64,000 nucleotides of DNA from Paraphysomonas bandaiensis (GCA_965644295.1 CBFFRP010000028.1:186001-250000); one strand, 5' to 3'; positions 37,178 to 48,374 are shown, counted from the stretch's first letter. Notes: generated from the letters alone by a model not told the origin. A program made the numbers and translations.

Positions 37178-38080
37178 ATGAGAGGGAACTCTACTCTGCC
37201 TGCACGACTGTTCTCTGATATGACACACAGCAATAAGAAGCGCAGGGGAGATGGGTGTCGACCGAAGACCACTGGAAGAAAATCACGACACCTCTTAACT
37301 GGACGAGATCATCATGAGCCCAGTAAGAGTAGTGTAGATGAGACGACTACACCGCGTCGTGAATGTAGTGTTCAGAGAGGAATGAAGACTGGAAGGGATG
37401 GCTATTTCTCTTGCGACTCGCTTAACACTGACAGGGAACGTCTTTTCGTGAGCACAAGTTCAAGCATGTTCTTCGAAGGAACCCACCGTTGTTCCGAAAC
37501 ACTGGTATCTATCCCAATATCTCCCATGTTTACTGAGGCCACTCCTGGACCTAGTTGGGACACAGAGTTTTTCGGACGAGGCGCAACTTCTATCCCGTCT
37601 TCCCGTACCACGACAAGTGTAAATACACTCCCAGGATTGAAAAAGGACAATATCTCCCAGCCACGTCAGATATTTTCTCGTGGCAACAAGACTCAAGCGC
37701 AATGTCAGCCGCATACCGCTAGGAACTCGGGAAATTTATATCGGGATGTCTCTCCATCTCCTAATTCAGTGGTGAACTCTGTGGCGAGCGCGGAACATGA
37801 TTCTTCCCAGTACGGTTCTTCTTCCCGCCCCACCGGTTTGACGACAAAACGACCAGACACCGGGTCATCTGAAGTGGAAATTGAACCTTGGGCGTACAAA
37901 ATCATATCGAAATATCAAGGTGCTTCCTGTCAGCGTCCTTTATCTCGCTGCACTACACGACTCGTGCAAGACCCCTCCAACCAAACGGAGACCGCTCCGC
38001 CTCTCTTGTTAAACGGGATGACGAAATCCAAGTCGTGTTCTAGTATGAAGGCTACGAAAAAACTTACCGCACTTCACTAA
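37178..38080 (+). CDS. Hypothetical disordered Ser/Thr/Arg-rich protein
   Basis: An uninterrupted 300-codon frame from ATG to TAA, the longest isolated frame on the plus strand outside CFAP58 and the repeats. Composition is rich in Ser, Thr, Arg and Pro, with dispersed basic clusters (SNKKRRGDG, KTTGRKSRH) that could act as nuclear-localisation signals, and many S/T-P sites. The only segment that looks folded is EVEIEPWAYKIISKYQG near residue 235-250, which could be a short binding helix. No signal peptide, membrane helix or zinc site. No homolog recognised. Downstream AT-rich sequence could hold the poly(A) site. It could be lineage-specific or fast-evolving; it may also be chance, though 300 codons in AT-rich DNA argues against that. 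Confidence 0.6.
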   Translation: MRGNSTLPARLFSDMTHSNKKRRGDGCRPKTTGRKSRHLLTGRDHHEPSKSSVDETTTPRRECSVQRGMKTGRDGYFSCDSLNTDRERLFVSTSSSMFFEGTHRCSETLVSIPISPMFTEATPGPSWDTEFFGRGATSIPSSRTTTSVNTLPGLKKDNISQPRQIFSRGNKTQAQCQPHTARNSGNLYRDVSPSPNSVVNSVASAEHDSSQYGSSSRPTGLTTKRPDTGSSEVEIEPWAYKIISKYQGASCQRPLSRCTTRLVQDPSNQTETAPPLLLNGMTKSKSCSSMKATKKLTALH

Positions 38081-38504
38081 TATACGGCAGCGATATGCTT
38101 TTCTTTAAATGTAACACACCTTTGTGTGACTGCGAAAAGTTGCAGAATTTCACTAAGCCGGATGCAACTACCATAATACTATTGCGTTATATATGTGTGC
38201 CTATATCACCTTTTATGTTGTCTGTGTGTATCACACTATTCATGTTGTCGAGATTCAACTATGTGTGTGTTGAGTTAGGGATGTTCTGAGCTATTCCTCG
38301 TTTAAGGTCAGAATTCTGGACAAGTTTTAATACCCAATTGAGGTAAATTAAGTTGTGAGTTTTTTCTTCAATCTGTTTTTGTATTACTGTTCAAATGCGT
38401 TCTACAAAGTTTTGGCGCATGAATGTGCTCCACTTATTTCTACATTTTACTGACTCTAAAATCTATAACCCTCCTAGCTTTTGCTGTAGAATAGCGTAGT
38501 ATAT
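38081..38504. other. Intergenic 3' region
   Basis: AT-rich sequence following the hypothetical gene. Short open frames have hydrophobic, low-information content; nothing is supported as a gene. Confidence 0.4.
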
Positions 38505-39205
38505 GTCCTTATCCCCATTTTGTCTCAAAAAAAGCTTATTCTTTACCTGATTTGGGCTCAACAGGGCGCTCATATCAGCACCAGGCAAATATAAACATTC
38601 GACTTCAATATTCGGTTCAACAGAAGCTCACTTCTATCTTAATTATGATAATGACAGTCGAATGTGATATCATTATTGTACACTATTATAGAGAAACCAC
38701 AATCATGAGTTACAGCATGTATAGGCAGTAGCATCCAGTTCTTTCAGGGTATGGGCCGCATTGTGCTTTCATATTCATCACCACATTTATGTACAAATTT
38801 CAACACCTCGCAGTTGCTAATAATTTCATCAGTATCCTTCTGTGGTTGGAGTGTTATTAGCTATTATATATAAATTTGGGGACTTATTGCTTGAGTTGAC
38901 CTATAGTGCAATTGCTATTCCCAAAGCATACACAGCCAGTGTGCATGCCATTCATTTGAAACAATACGAAAACTCATTCGTTTCCTTAATGTTAATCAGG
39001 GAACACATATTTCTCATTACAGCAAGCAAGCTACTAAACTAGCTATACAGTCTACTCTTAAGTTTTCAACATCATGAGGATAAGCTACAATTTAACCTAG
39101 GGATAAGGAGTATCGTCCCTTGTCTAAATTTAAAACTCGGGTTTTTTGCCCTCGTTTCAAAATATTGAGCGCGGGACGATATAGCCTCCTTATTGCTCGT
39201 GGTTA
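38505..39205 (+). repeat. Family-2 repeat, copy A (empty-site copy)
   Basis: It begins at TTATCCCCATTTTGTCTC, carries GCTCAACAGGGCGCTCATAT and CATTCGACTTCAATATTCGG, and ends with GGAGTATCGTCCCTTGTC, GCGGGACGATATAGCC and CCTTATTGCTCGTGGTTAAG. About 700 bp and non-coding. It is followed directly by copy B. The CTAGGGATAAGGAGTATCG stretch (39,097-39,115) is the uninterrupted version of the site that is split in copy B. Confidence 0.7.
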
Positions 39206-39214
39206 AGTATAACT

Positions 39215-40445
39215 ATATCCCTTCTCCCCATTTTGTCTCCAAGAAGCTTTTTTTGATCTGAATTGAGCTCAACAGAGCGCTCATATTAGCACACTGGGTA
39301 AATACAGACATTCAACTTCAATATTCGGTTCGAAAGAAACTCTGTTCCATCATAATATTTATGATATTGGCAGTCATTTGTACGTGAGTTTATTACATAA
39401 ACTATTATGGAGAAACTATTATCAAAAGCCAACTATCCAAAGCTGATCATCCAATACTCCAACTATTATATCCTTCGTCTGCTGTAGAAGATTATAATGA
39501 TATCAGTTCACGTGACCTATCTTCATAATCATAACTTCGAAACAACTTCAAGATTATTACAGTAGAGTAGTTTAAGTGCCATAATAGATACTGTATAGTT
39601 TGTTAAAAGGGCAGTGACATCCAGTTCTTTCAAGGTTTGGGTCACATATTGTGTTCATCAGGATAGTGTGTGCCTCATATCATACACACATCATACAATC
39701 AGGTACACTAGCAGAGGTTAAGCGTATTGTATATAAATGTGATGATGATACTAATTAAGGCAATAAGAAGCCTTTTGTGCGACTTTCACATTCATCATCA
39801 CACTTATATACGAATTTCAACACCTAGCATTATATTGTAGCTATTATATATAGATATATATAAATTTGGGGGTTTATTGTTTAAGTTCATCTATACCAGT
39901 ATACCTACCATTGATTAGAAACAATATGACTCCTCATTTGATTTCTTAATGCTAATCACGAAACATCTATTTCTTCGTACTGTTTAACTACTAAAATAGC
40001 TATACAATCTAGTATTAAGATTTCAACATCATGAGGATGAGCTAATATTGATTCTAGGGATAAGAATGCAGATTTAAGCTTAGTAATAGCAAGAAGAATG
40101 TTGTGATTATTAGTATGTAAAGTGATGAACACAGTAAAGTAGAAAAGTGAATAATAATGCAGAACATAACTATCACACACAACGGAATAGTGAGAAGTAA
40201 AATTGGCAATGACGATCACTGTGATGACTGTCACAAGTATCTTCAACAGATATAATCATTACTTCAGTTCATCATATAATTCATTGAACATTATATTTCA
40301 CATTTACTATCTTATATATAGATGAATCCTAATAATAAGGAGTATCGTCCCTTGTCTAAATTTTAAGAATGAGCTTCTCGCCTGTGTTTCAAAATTGAGC
40401 GCTGGACGATATAGCCCCCTTATTGCCCGTGGTTAAATATAATAA
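39215..40445 (+). repeat. Family-2 repeat, copy B (interrupted)
   Basis: The same landmarks as copy A in the same order: CCCATTTTGTCTCCAAG near 39,226, CTCAACAGAGCGCTCATATT, CATTCAACTTCAATATTCGG and, at the end, GGACGATATAGCCCCCTTAT. It is longer because extra sequence occurs in the middle and a 270-bp insert sits at 40,065-40,334. It is head to tail with copy A. Confidence 0.7.
40065..40334 (-). mobile_element. LTR-like family-3 insertion with 5-bp target duplication
   Basis: A 270-bp block bounded by the direct repeat ATAAG (40,060-40,064 and 40,335-40,339). Removing the block and one ATAAG restores GGGATAAGGAGTATCG, exactly the sequence at the same place in copy A (near 39,100). The block matches 33,425-33,690 in reverse orientation. 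Length, target duplication and absence of coding sequence fit a solo LTR. Confidence 0.65.
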
Positions 40446-40837
40446 TTTGCCTTTCGGTTTTTCCGTGATGATTTTAATAAATTAATGCTTTGATTGGATT
40501 TAATGTATAAATTGGAATGGACCTCTATTGGATGTTGGACGAGATGATGAGAATGACTAGTTTCGCATTGATCTATATTAATATTATGTATGCACATGAT
40601 GCACATGATGCACATGATTATTAAAGTGCATCTTACTGAACTTGTGTTATACAATCATGGTGGCTGATATATTATACATTCCATTATGTCATAGTAATGT
40701 CATCATTTCCTAGTACGGGATTCACTATCATTAAAACAAATTCATTCACAATTCATAGAACACCAAAATACAAAATGTATATATTGCGCAGCACGTATCT
40801 ATCTCATCAGAAAAACACGCCTCAATATATATACATG
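40446..40837. other. Intergenic, simple repeat only
   Basis: It holds a short tandem run of GATGCACAT-type units (40,590-40,620, three copies). Otherwise AT-rich 3' flank of the USP gene with no other feature. Confidence 0.5.
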
Positions 40838-43221
40838 TTATGATTCCCTCTGTCGATAGAAAAGCATATATGCGGATGGTCCAGTTATGGCCGACGATGA
40901 TGCCGGACTCACCCTGGAGTCATTAAAGCACACCCAGTTCTGTGGATGAGTCCCACTATCACACGATACGCTGGTGTCTCTTGTGTCGACATGCGCAATG
41001 TAGTGCCCCCCATTCATACTTCCACTGTGATGCGCTACACTAGCTAAATCATACACTGGAGAAAGGTCAGTAGGAGAGTTACAGCTACTGAGAGCATTTT
41101 TCTGCTCTGTGCTCAGATAAGGCGACATATCGAGCCCAATTACAGGAAAACTGACGTCAGTAGACATTTTTTCTCTCCTGAATGTCGTATATCGAAACCT
41201 CTTGATGTGAATAACCTGTTGATATTAAGCATGAAAATGCGGATACGTAACCCATTGCAACACTTACAAGAATCTTCGGGCATTTGTAAATAGCCAGCCG
41301 CTTCACACTCCTCCTCTTGACCCCGCATTTTTCACAATTGTACGCATTATCTCCGTCTAAAATCTCAATGGCTGCACAAGGGTGTTACATCATTCACAGC
41401 GAGATGAGGTATGCTTATTCTATATACTTAGCGTACCTGTAAAAGCATCTAAGCACCCCTGCAATGAACATTTTTGAGGTTCTCTCGAGCTAATGGATCG
41501 CCTGCCTTCACTCTCCGCTCCCTGTGCAATAGGAACTGACAGATCCAAAAAAGGATCAAAACATAACGACCGGTGGTGGCAAGTGAGACATTCTATTGAA
41601 CTCTGCAACTGTCCTCCGAAAATATCTGTAATTATGCTGTCGTTGTGTTTGAGATAGCTCTCCCAAGCCAAGCGGCTCTCACGTTCGGCGATGTCCCATT
41701 GATCAACAACACTTACAGGAGATCTGGGCATAGGTGGGTTATTTTCTGTTACATCCATGTCTTGGTGGTCATCTTTTTTCGTTCCCTGGCCTTGATTAGC
41801 ACGCCGCTCTCTTGCACGCTGCTGTAGGGTGCGCAAAGTTGCCATATCCTCTGTACAAGCAGGGAGGGACGAAATCGACGGACCAGCTATGGTTTTACTC
41901 TTATCCAACTTGACATCTCCAGGAACGTCTTCCAAATCATTTGATACGTTTCCTCCACTGTGGCTACGATTATTAACAGATAACACATCGAATTCTTTGT
42001 CAGGTGTATGCTGGTGCTGGTTACCACTTTTACCGACGAGAGATACATTCACGCGGCTCCTCCGATTCGGAGGAAGGGCAGAAGTAGGAGTATCAGACTG
42101 AATAGACCGGATGCGCTCTACGGTTCGACCGGAAAACTGTGGCCGGATAGAATGTTCTGTCACCCCATTATCTACGTCTTGATGGGTAGGAGGCGACAGC
42201 ACTGGAGGGGAGGGTGAATGAACTTGTGTAGGCGTCCCAGGGGAATGGTCTGACGGAGGGCAAGGAGAAAGGGGTTGCAATGTCGTTGCTGGGCCTGGAG
42301 AATTTTGAGAACAACTCTGCGAGGTCCTGCGGCAAAGATCCTCGGACATGCCATCTAGTAGGAAACGCAAGAACTCTTGACAGTCTTGCTGTTCGTAGTC
42401 AAGAAGATGCGGTGCAAGCTTGGTCACCTGTAACAGATTAGGGTACTGGAAGAAATATACACAATTACCCACCATCTTCTTAAAGCTTAACGGAGCCACT
42501 GCACATCCTGCAGAGACAGAAAACATTTCTTCCACAAGCTCAGCAAACGCAGTTGCAAGGGCCCCTTTCAGAGGCGCAGACCGGTTTATGTCTGCCTTGT
42601 AATGTCCCTGACGGAAATACGAGACCAAAGCCTAAACAATAGAACCCGTAACAGATATACATAGACTACATGGAAACTAGTACAAACCTCAATATGTAGA
42701 ATGCACTGCAGTGCCGAGTTCATAAAGCATGTATTACCCAAGTTCTTTAGGCCTACACTGGATATCTTTACATGATCCTGAGCATTACTGCTACCACTCG
42801 CAGAAATAAGTTCCATATTTTGGGGAGATGCTCGACTGCGCAAAGGCTGGGAGAGATCCGGAAACAGAGGATCATGTCCAGCATTTCCCATATACTTATC
42901 TGACTTTAGCATTGCATTGCGATAAGTAACAATAGCACTACTTGCTGCATCGCTACGAGGAGAACTTTTTCTTGTAGCACTGGTATAGGACGGTAATTCT
43001 TTCGACAAGGACCGCTGCAACAAACATAAATAACCAAAATATCCGATATATCTGTATATATTTACCTCTCGCTGTATGTGTGACTTGGATTGCGACATAA
43101 CATACGGAGATAACTTAGACGAGGTCCCTGGAGCTCTCACGTCCGTATAGGGACCTGTTGAGGACTCTGCTACTCTTCTGCTTCTCCGATTCATGGACAC
43201 AGATGATTTGGACGTGTCCAT
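40838..43221 (-). CDS. Ubiquitin-specific protease (USP, C19 family)
   Basis: Five exons (43,221-43,066; 43,014-42,688; 42,631-41,437; 41,371-41,268; 41,215-40,838) encode 719 residues. The Cys box is GLKNLGNTCFMNSALQCILH (about residue 130). QQDCQEFLRFLLDGM and CLTCHHRS...FDPFLDLSVPI follow. The zinc ribbon is AYNCEKCGVKRRSVKRL, then VIHIKRF, and the His box is GSMNGGHYIAHV with a WVCFNDSRVS strand and final SAYMLFYRQ. Catalytic Cys, His and Asp/Asn positions and the zinc Cys pairs are present, so an active deubiquitinase of USP2/USP8/USP21 style is expected. A ~200-residue Pro/Ser-rich insert (42,330-41,720) splits the catalytic core between the Cys and zinc regions. The N-terminal ~125 residues are disordered and basic. 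Confidence 0.93.
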
Positions 43222-43730
43222 CTCTCTCTTATGAGGGTTCAGCTCAGAGGACAGAGACAGAGATATACACAGAATTAGTTAATAAAGACAAGCACATGGC
43301 ACATCATACGCCCACTGAGATCCATGTAAATGATGTCTAGTTGACAGCACTGTCTATAGCAGGATGGTCATCAGCATCAAGAAGTAGTTGATGTAACTGT
43401 GTGTCCAGGTCGCTGTAAGTGAACACACACACACGCTCCCAGGGAGACATACGCATACCGCAGTATAGTATACTTCACACACATACATGTACTGTACATG
43501 TATACCAGAGAGAAACACACACACACGAAACTGGAGTACTCAGACGTACTACTGTACCGTACATATGTACATACATACAGTACATACATACAAACACGCA
43601 CTGTGTATATACAGAGCATGTACAGCAGTTCTGTGCACATATACACTGTAAACCTATAAACCCCGGGTTTTGTGTAGACACAGTGCAGTGGCATCACTCT
43701 CGTATCTTGCCAGTGCATCATAACTACACT
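43222..43730. promoter_or_regulatory. Upstream region of the USP gene
   Basis: A very dense cluster of TA-step palindromes: CCGCAGTATAGTATACTTC near 43,459, ACATGTACTGTACATGTATACC near 43,484, TACCGTACATATGTACATAC near 43,555 and ATGTACAGCAGTTCTG near 43,619. Open frames on both strands here are simply CA/TA-repeat translations and are not genes. Confidence 0.4.
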
Positions 43731-43771
43731 CAGTGATAGCAGTAGATGTTATTATAAGAATTGAATGAGTA

Positions 43772-44105
43772 ATGAAGTGTCGGGAACCAGAAAGCAAAAA
43801 GTCACGAACCTTTAAAGAGCAATCAGAGCTATGTGAGAAGTGGAAGGCCTCTAGTGGAAAGAGTTTTGGATTGTGGTGTAGAAACATGGTGTCAAAGTAG
43901 GAACGATGCGTCACTGGTTATCTGAAGGACGATCGGAATGGCCGTTATACAGACATTCTTGATAATAATGCTAAGAGACAGAAGATGTCGCAGTATGTTG
44001 AATTGGAAAAACGACTGGCGGAATACCTCCATCTAGGAGAGGAAAAAGGATGAGTCCACAGACAGGCATATGTCTGATGCGCAGGTGATGGAGAAGACGT
44101 TATAA
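43772..44105 (+). pseudogene. Decayed CENP-B/pogo-type transposase N-terminus
   Basis: A 94-codon frame from ATG 43,772 to TGA 44,053 with one internal TAG (43,898-43,900). It contains RTFKEQSELCEKWKA and later YVELEKRLAEYLHLGEEKG, the pattern of the CENP-B/Tc5-type DNA-binding helix-turn-helix that follows a Psq-like helix in pogo/Tigger transposases. After a frameshift, MSDAQVMEKTL at about 44,070-44,103 continues the same domain. No DDE catalytic region is found downstream. It is therefore an N-terminal relic of a pogo-like element or of a domesticated derivative. Confidence 0.5.
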
Positions 44106-44379
44106 CGTATGCGTATTTACTAAAATGAAGTCATTCAACAGTCATTATTTGATTATTATCTCCTTAAGTACCTTTCTCACATCGTACTTAAGAGAACTTT
44201 GACTCGTTTCTGAAGTGCTGAGCTTATATCCTTGATATTTACTGTATTTTGAGAGTATTTGATTTAATAAAGTCATAACAACTTTTATTTTTAATTTTTA
44301 ACACGACAGTCTACTGAGTTGGACACTTCAATTCGTAGTGTTGATAATGGCAATATGATTGCATTAGAACCATTTCATA
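44106..44379. other. Intergenic, nothing recognised
   Basis: AT-rich flank between the transposase relic and the family-2 repeat. No frame with recognisable domains. Confidence 0.4.
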
Positions 44380-45310
44380 GTATTTTGTCTAAAAAAGTTT
44401 TTTTAATCTCAATCGGGTTCAATTGAAAGCTCATATTAGCACCGGGTAAAGATAAACATTCAACTTCAATGTTCAATTTGAACAGAAACTCTTTCTCCTT
44501 AATTACGATGTATTTGTATGTGAGTCCACCATTATATTACACAATTGCAAGAAAACCACAATGAGGACTCCACTTTCAAAAACAGATCATCAATCACTCC
44601 AAGTTATATTCTACCCTTCGTCTGCTGTATAAGACTATAATGATCTCAATGAAAGTGGTCTACCTTCACAACCAGGACCTTGCAACAACTTCACGAGTAT
44701 TACTAGAGAGTTCAAAAACTAGATCTTAGATCTAATGCTGACGGGGCAATGACATCCAGTACTTTCAGGTTTTGGGTCACGTTATGCTTAACGGGATTGT
44801 GTTAGTCATATTGTACACAGAGCATTCTAGTTAGTTGCACTAGCAGGGGTGAAGCGTGATATACATACATGTAATGATGATGCCAGCGACATAAACCCTC
44901 GTGCGTCTACTTGTTTTCATACACATCATCACATCTATATACGAATTTCAATTCCCCGCAATTTGCTATTCGCGTATTATCCTTATGGGGCATTATTGTT
45001 GTTGCCATAATTGAAATATGGGGATTTATTGGTTTGAATTTTGAATTAACCTAGTACAATTGCCATCCCCTAAGCTTATATGTAGATCCCATTGATTTTT
45101 AATTTTTTTCTTTATGTTATTCAGGAGCACCTATTTCCTTTAACAAATAGCTATACATCTTAAATATTAGGTTTTCAATATTATGACTCTAAGCTACAGT
45201 TTAATCTAAGAAAATTGCCATAATTTATGAAAGAGCTTATGGCCTATGTTCCAATATATTGAGCGGTGGACGATGTAGCCACTTTATTGCCCGTGATTAA
45301 ATATAACTAT
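44380..45310 (+). repeat. Family-2 repeat, copy C
   Basis: About 930 bp matching copies A and B: GGGTTCAATTGAAAGCTCATATTAGCACCGGG near 44,412, CATTCAACTTCAATGTTC, a CATCCAGTACTTTCAGG block near 44,752, and the conserved end GGACGATGTAGCCACTTTATTGCCCGTG near 45,268. It carries no insert at the site that is filled in copy B. No coding capacity. Confidence 0.65.
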
Positions 45311-45655
45311 ACTGAATAATAGAAAACTATACAGTCAACTGTTCTAGTTAATATTAGTTAGTGCTACTTAATAACTACTCTTATATATAGCTTAAAGTTT
45401 AACACACCTTCAGTTTCCGATTTCTATTTAGCGTGTAGACAACGTGCGATGCAGTAGCTACATAGTATACACTTGCAGTATACTGGGTAAAGGCAATCAA
45501 AATTCAATATTCCCTTGTTTTAAATTTAGTAAGTGTTTTAAGTCGAATTAAATCCTTTTGATCATATTCGAATAATAACTGCAGAATATGTGGATCGTTA
45601 TGATGCATAATCAACACTAAATATTGCTGACATACACTCATCTGTCTGACTCCAG
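45311..45655. other. 3' flank of the cyclin gene
   Basis: AT-rich sequence with one CAGTATACTGG-type palindrome near 45,476. No gene seen; it probably contains the cyclin 3' untranslated region. Confidence 0.4.
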
Positions 45656-46716
45656 TTAAATGGTAATAGACATAAGAGAAACTTTTCCCAATTTTGATCC
45701 AGAATACTTTCGAAACACAGCGTCTTCCGAGGTGGATGATGGATGGGCCATATATTCACGCATTGTAGCCCCACATTCCTCGAGATCTGACTCGTCATAC
45801 TTCGTGTAAGCCACAAGAGTGGGGCTCCATGCATTTTTATACAGCTCCATTCGCGCTGCATGAACAACTGTTGCAGCAATCAATGATGGCGGGAACTTGA
45901 GTGTGGAATATTCTTGCAGTGATCGTTCAGCGAGATAGCAGGACAACTGAATCAAGGTTTTATTCCCGTGAGCGGCTTTGACGAAACGATACAAAAACGT
46001 AATAATTGTGGGGACTGTAAAATTGTAATCCAAAGCCTGTGCAATTTTTTGTTCCATTCTCAAAATCTCATCGACTGAGAACGTATGCGCGGTAATAGGG
46101 ACGAGATCGGAGGATTTGGGAGGATAAATTTCTTCGTATTTCGAAGCCAACTAGCATAAATAAGTGATTAGAATAAGGTAAGAAATTGACAAGCCATAGA
46201 ATTTACCAGTAAAGCAGATACTCCAACCAGTTGAAGTTTTGATGCTCGTACTTGACATTTCTCCAAGTAGCGATCGATGATGTTGACTGTGATGTACAGC
46301 GTTTCAGGTAACATTCTAAACTTTAGGTGAACATCTACAAGCCAGTTGACAAGTACGGCGCGCATGTACGGAGTGATAAACTCTTGATTATCCATATATG
46401 TAGGATCAACCATTGAAGCACCCTCAGATTCACGGAAGAAAGTATATATCTTGCTGACATAATCGGTACAGCAGCGGATATCGTCAGCATCGGCAGCGTC
46501 GATATTATGAGGTTCGCGTTGCATGTACAATCTGGTGTCATTAGTAGTATGAGACACTTCACGGGAGTCATGTGTGCTGTCAGGGATAGCAGTTGATGGT
46601 GCTTTTTTGGACTTTTTCCGACGATGGCTGGATAGCAGCTCAGAGTTAGTGATGTCCTCCAACACTCTCCTTGAGTGACATAAAGAACCCCTTGACACTG
46701 TTTTGTTGATTTCCAT
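45656..46716 (-). CDS. Mitotic cyclin B
   Basis: Two exons (46,716-46,207; 46,150-45,656) give 334 residues. The N-terminus holds a textbook APC/C destruction box, RRVLEDITN (R-x-x-L-x-x-I-x-N), near residue 17, followed by a Lys-rich segment. The cyclin box begins with FITPYMRAVLVNWLVDVHLK, continues PETLYITVNIIDRYLEK and KLQLVGVSALL, and the intron is spliced exactly before LASKYEEIYPP. The C-terminal cyclin fold ends in SLQEYSTLKFPPSLIAA. It is the regulatory partner of a CDK1-type kinase at G2/M, destroyed at anaphase. Start choice: an open frame extends ~86 codons further upstream, but it lacks conservation-like features and would bury the D-box, so the ATG at 46,716 is preferred. Confidence 0.92.
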
Positions 46717-47110
46717 ACCGCTGAGGCCTTTGGATTGATAAGTTGATGTTAAGTAGGTCAGATTCAATGCAAGCGTTGCTGTGAAGATATTGTGAGGAGT
46801 GCCACTGAGTGTGCGAGAAGGTTGTACGGACACCCAAAATGACACGTTGAATTCAACGGGTCTAGTTTCACTCAAGAGCAGCAGATCCATGAGGTACAGT
46901 ACCTGGATACAGTGGTATACGGCCACAGCGGTATTCGATGTAATCCGTATAGTTTTTGTAGCCTGCATTTTCAATGACTGTTACAGCCAGCCCACTTAGA
47001 TGCATAGATGCATAGACAGTCTGCTCTATCAGAGATATGCAGCAGGATCAGCAATGTATCGACTGGGCTGCTGTATACAGTTGTCTCCATGTAAGCAACG
47101 AACTTCCAAC
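46717..47110. promoter_or_regulatory. Upstream region of cyclin B
   Basis: It contains GGTACAGTACC near 46,895, ATACAGTGGTATACGGCC near 46,909 and GCTGCTGTATACAGTTG near 47,069, the same word set as in the other upstream regions. Cell-cycle control through these sites is speculation. Confidence 0.35.
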
Positions 47111-47242
47111 AAGTCAACTTATATTAAGAGGGGTTGAAGCCGGAGCTCTCAGCAGTGAGGAGGATGCGAATCATTCTCTCAGAGCTGCTTGATGAGTCCC
47201 CATATTCGACCATATCTGTGTAATCATCACCCAGTATAGGCG

Positions 47243-47560
47243 CTATATGTTGTCTTGATACCAACACAGGATATACACAGCAGTGCAGAGTATGTCGTTG
47301 GGAGATGAGCGGATATTAACCGCCATGTAATCCTTTAATTGAGTCAGGCTCTGCGAGTTGCTTAATGGCCAAAGAGCTTGCGATATAACTTGCCGAATAA
47401 TGTCCAGCGACAAAGTATGATCCATCATTCTCTTTTCAAATGCTGTATAAACCAGTGGAAAGTGACATTGGACTGAGTTCAGTATAGAGAGCACACTGTA
47501 TCCAAAGGGACGGAAATTATCTTGACCCGAGGCGTATGCCCTGAGCTTTTGATTTCCATT
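47243..47560 (-). other. Coding-like fragment of unknown identity
   Basis: A minus-strand frame open for about 100 codons reads QDNFRPFGYSVLSILNSVQC, then LDIIRQVISQALWPLSNSQ and SPNDILCTAVYILCWYQDN to a stop near 47,243. Composition looks protein-like, but no ATG start in this frame and no partner exon were established; an overlapping alternative frame begins MQEMEIKSSGHTPR. It could be a terminal exon of an unrecognised gene or a relic. No family recognised. Confidence 0.25.
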
Positions 47561-48374
47561 TCTTGCATTCTATTTGACCTCCGTGATTACGAAAATACGC
47601 AAAAGAGTGCAGGGGGTACCACCGCGTTGGATATCTGTTAGCCTTGCAAGATGACCTACGTAGATGCTTGGTCCGGCTATTTTGGCAGTGCAGCCCGATA
47701 AGGTATTGAATAATACGGTGTTTACAGGCAGTATTATATGAAGTAGCTAAAATAGCTTGACTGTGTGTAAGATCGTGTGTATCTACGACATGGTAACATT
47801 GATTGGTAGTAGAGATAATATAGATTTAGGAATAACAATGAATGATTGGAGATGTTAAGTTCAGGTTCAGCTACTTAACTTATTCACCACCCAAATGTCA
47901 AATACTCAGACTTTAGGCCACGTCTCTGTATGATAAGCTACTTCAAGAATTCTCAACTCAAATACAGAATAGGTGGATCAAGGCGCGCTCTCATCTGAGA
48001 ATGTCGACGTAGCAGCGGGGTGTCGTACAAAAAATAGCCCGATGCGTATGGCTGAATAGCCTGTACTGTATATTGCATATGTGTAGTCGGTGACTTTTAT
48101 TGCTACAGTAACATGTAAGAAGGTAGTAAAAAACATGATAACTAATATTCTGCACACTGTTAATATCTTCAAACTTGTAGTGCATAGTAATACCATTTTC
48201 CTACCCTCATCAAAATTTTCTCTAGGTTTTATACATTACAAGAGGCTATGGTATTACCCCGACTTCACACTGCCAACAACACCAAATACTACAATAATGG
48301 CACTGACTCAACGTACAGCACATGGATCATTATCACCACCAGTCAATACATAGTATTCATTTTTGTTCATCATC
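47561..48374. other. Intergenic, nothing recognised
   Basis: About 0.8 kb of AT-rich sequence without repeat-family matches, RNA genes or convincing frames. Frames on either strand here lack domain features. Confidence 0.4.

Noticed and set aside
43419-43736. Cys/Val/Tyr-rich and His/Thr-rich frames upstream of USP
   Set aside because: They are translations of CA/TA/GTAC simple repeats on both strands, with no domain and no codon bias.
46717-46974. Upstream extension of the cyclin frame as its true N-terminus
   Set aside because: It would place ~86 residues of hydrophobic, non-cyclin-like sequence before the destruction box. It overlaps GTATAC palindromes typical of upstream regions here.
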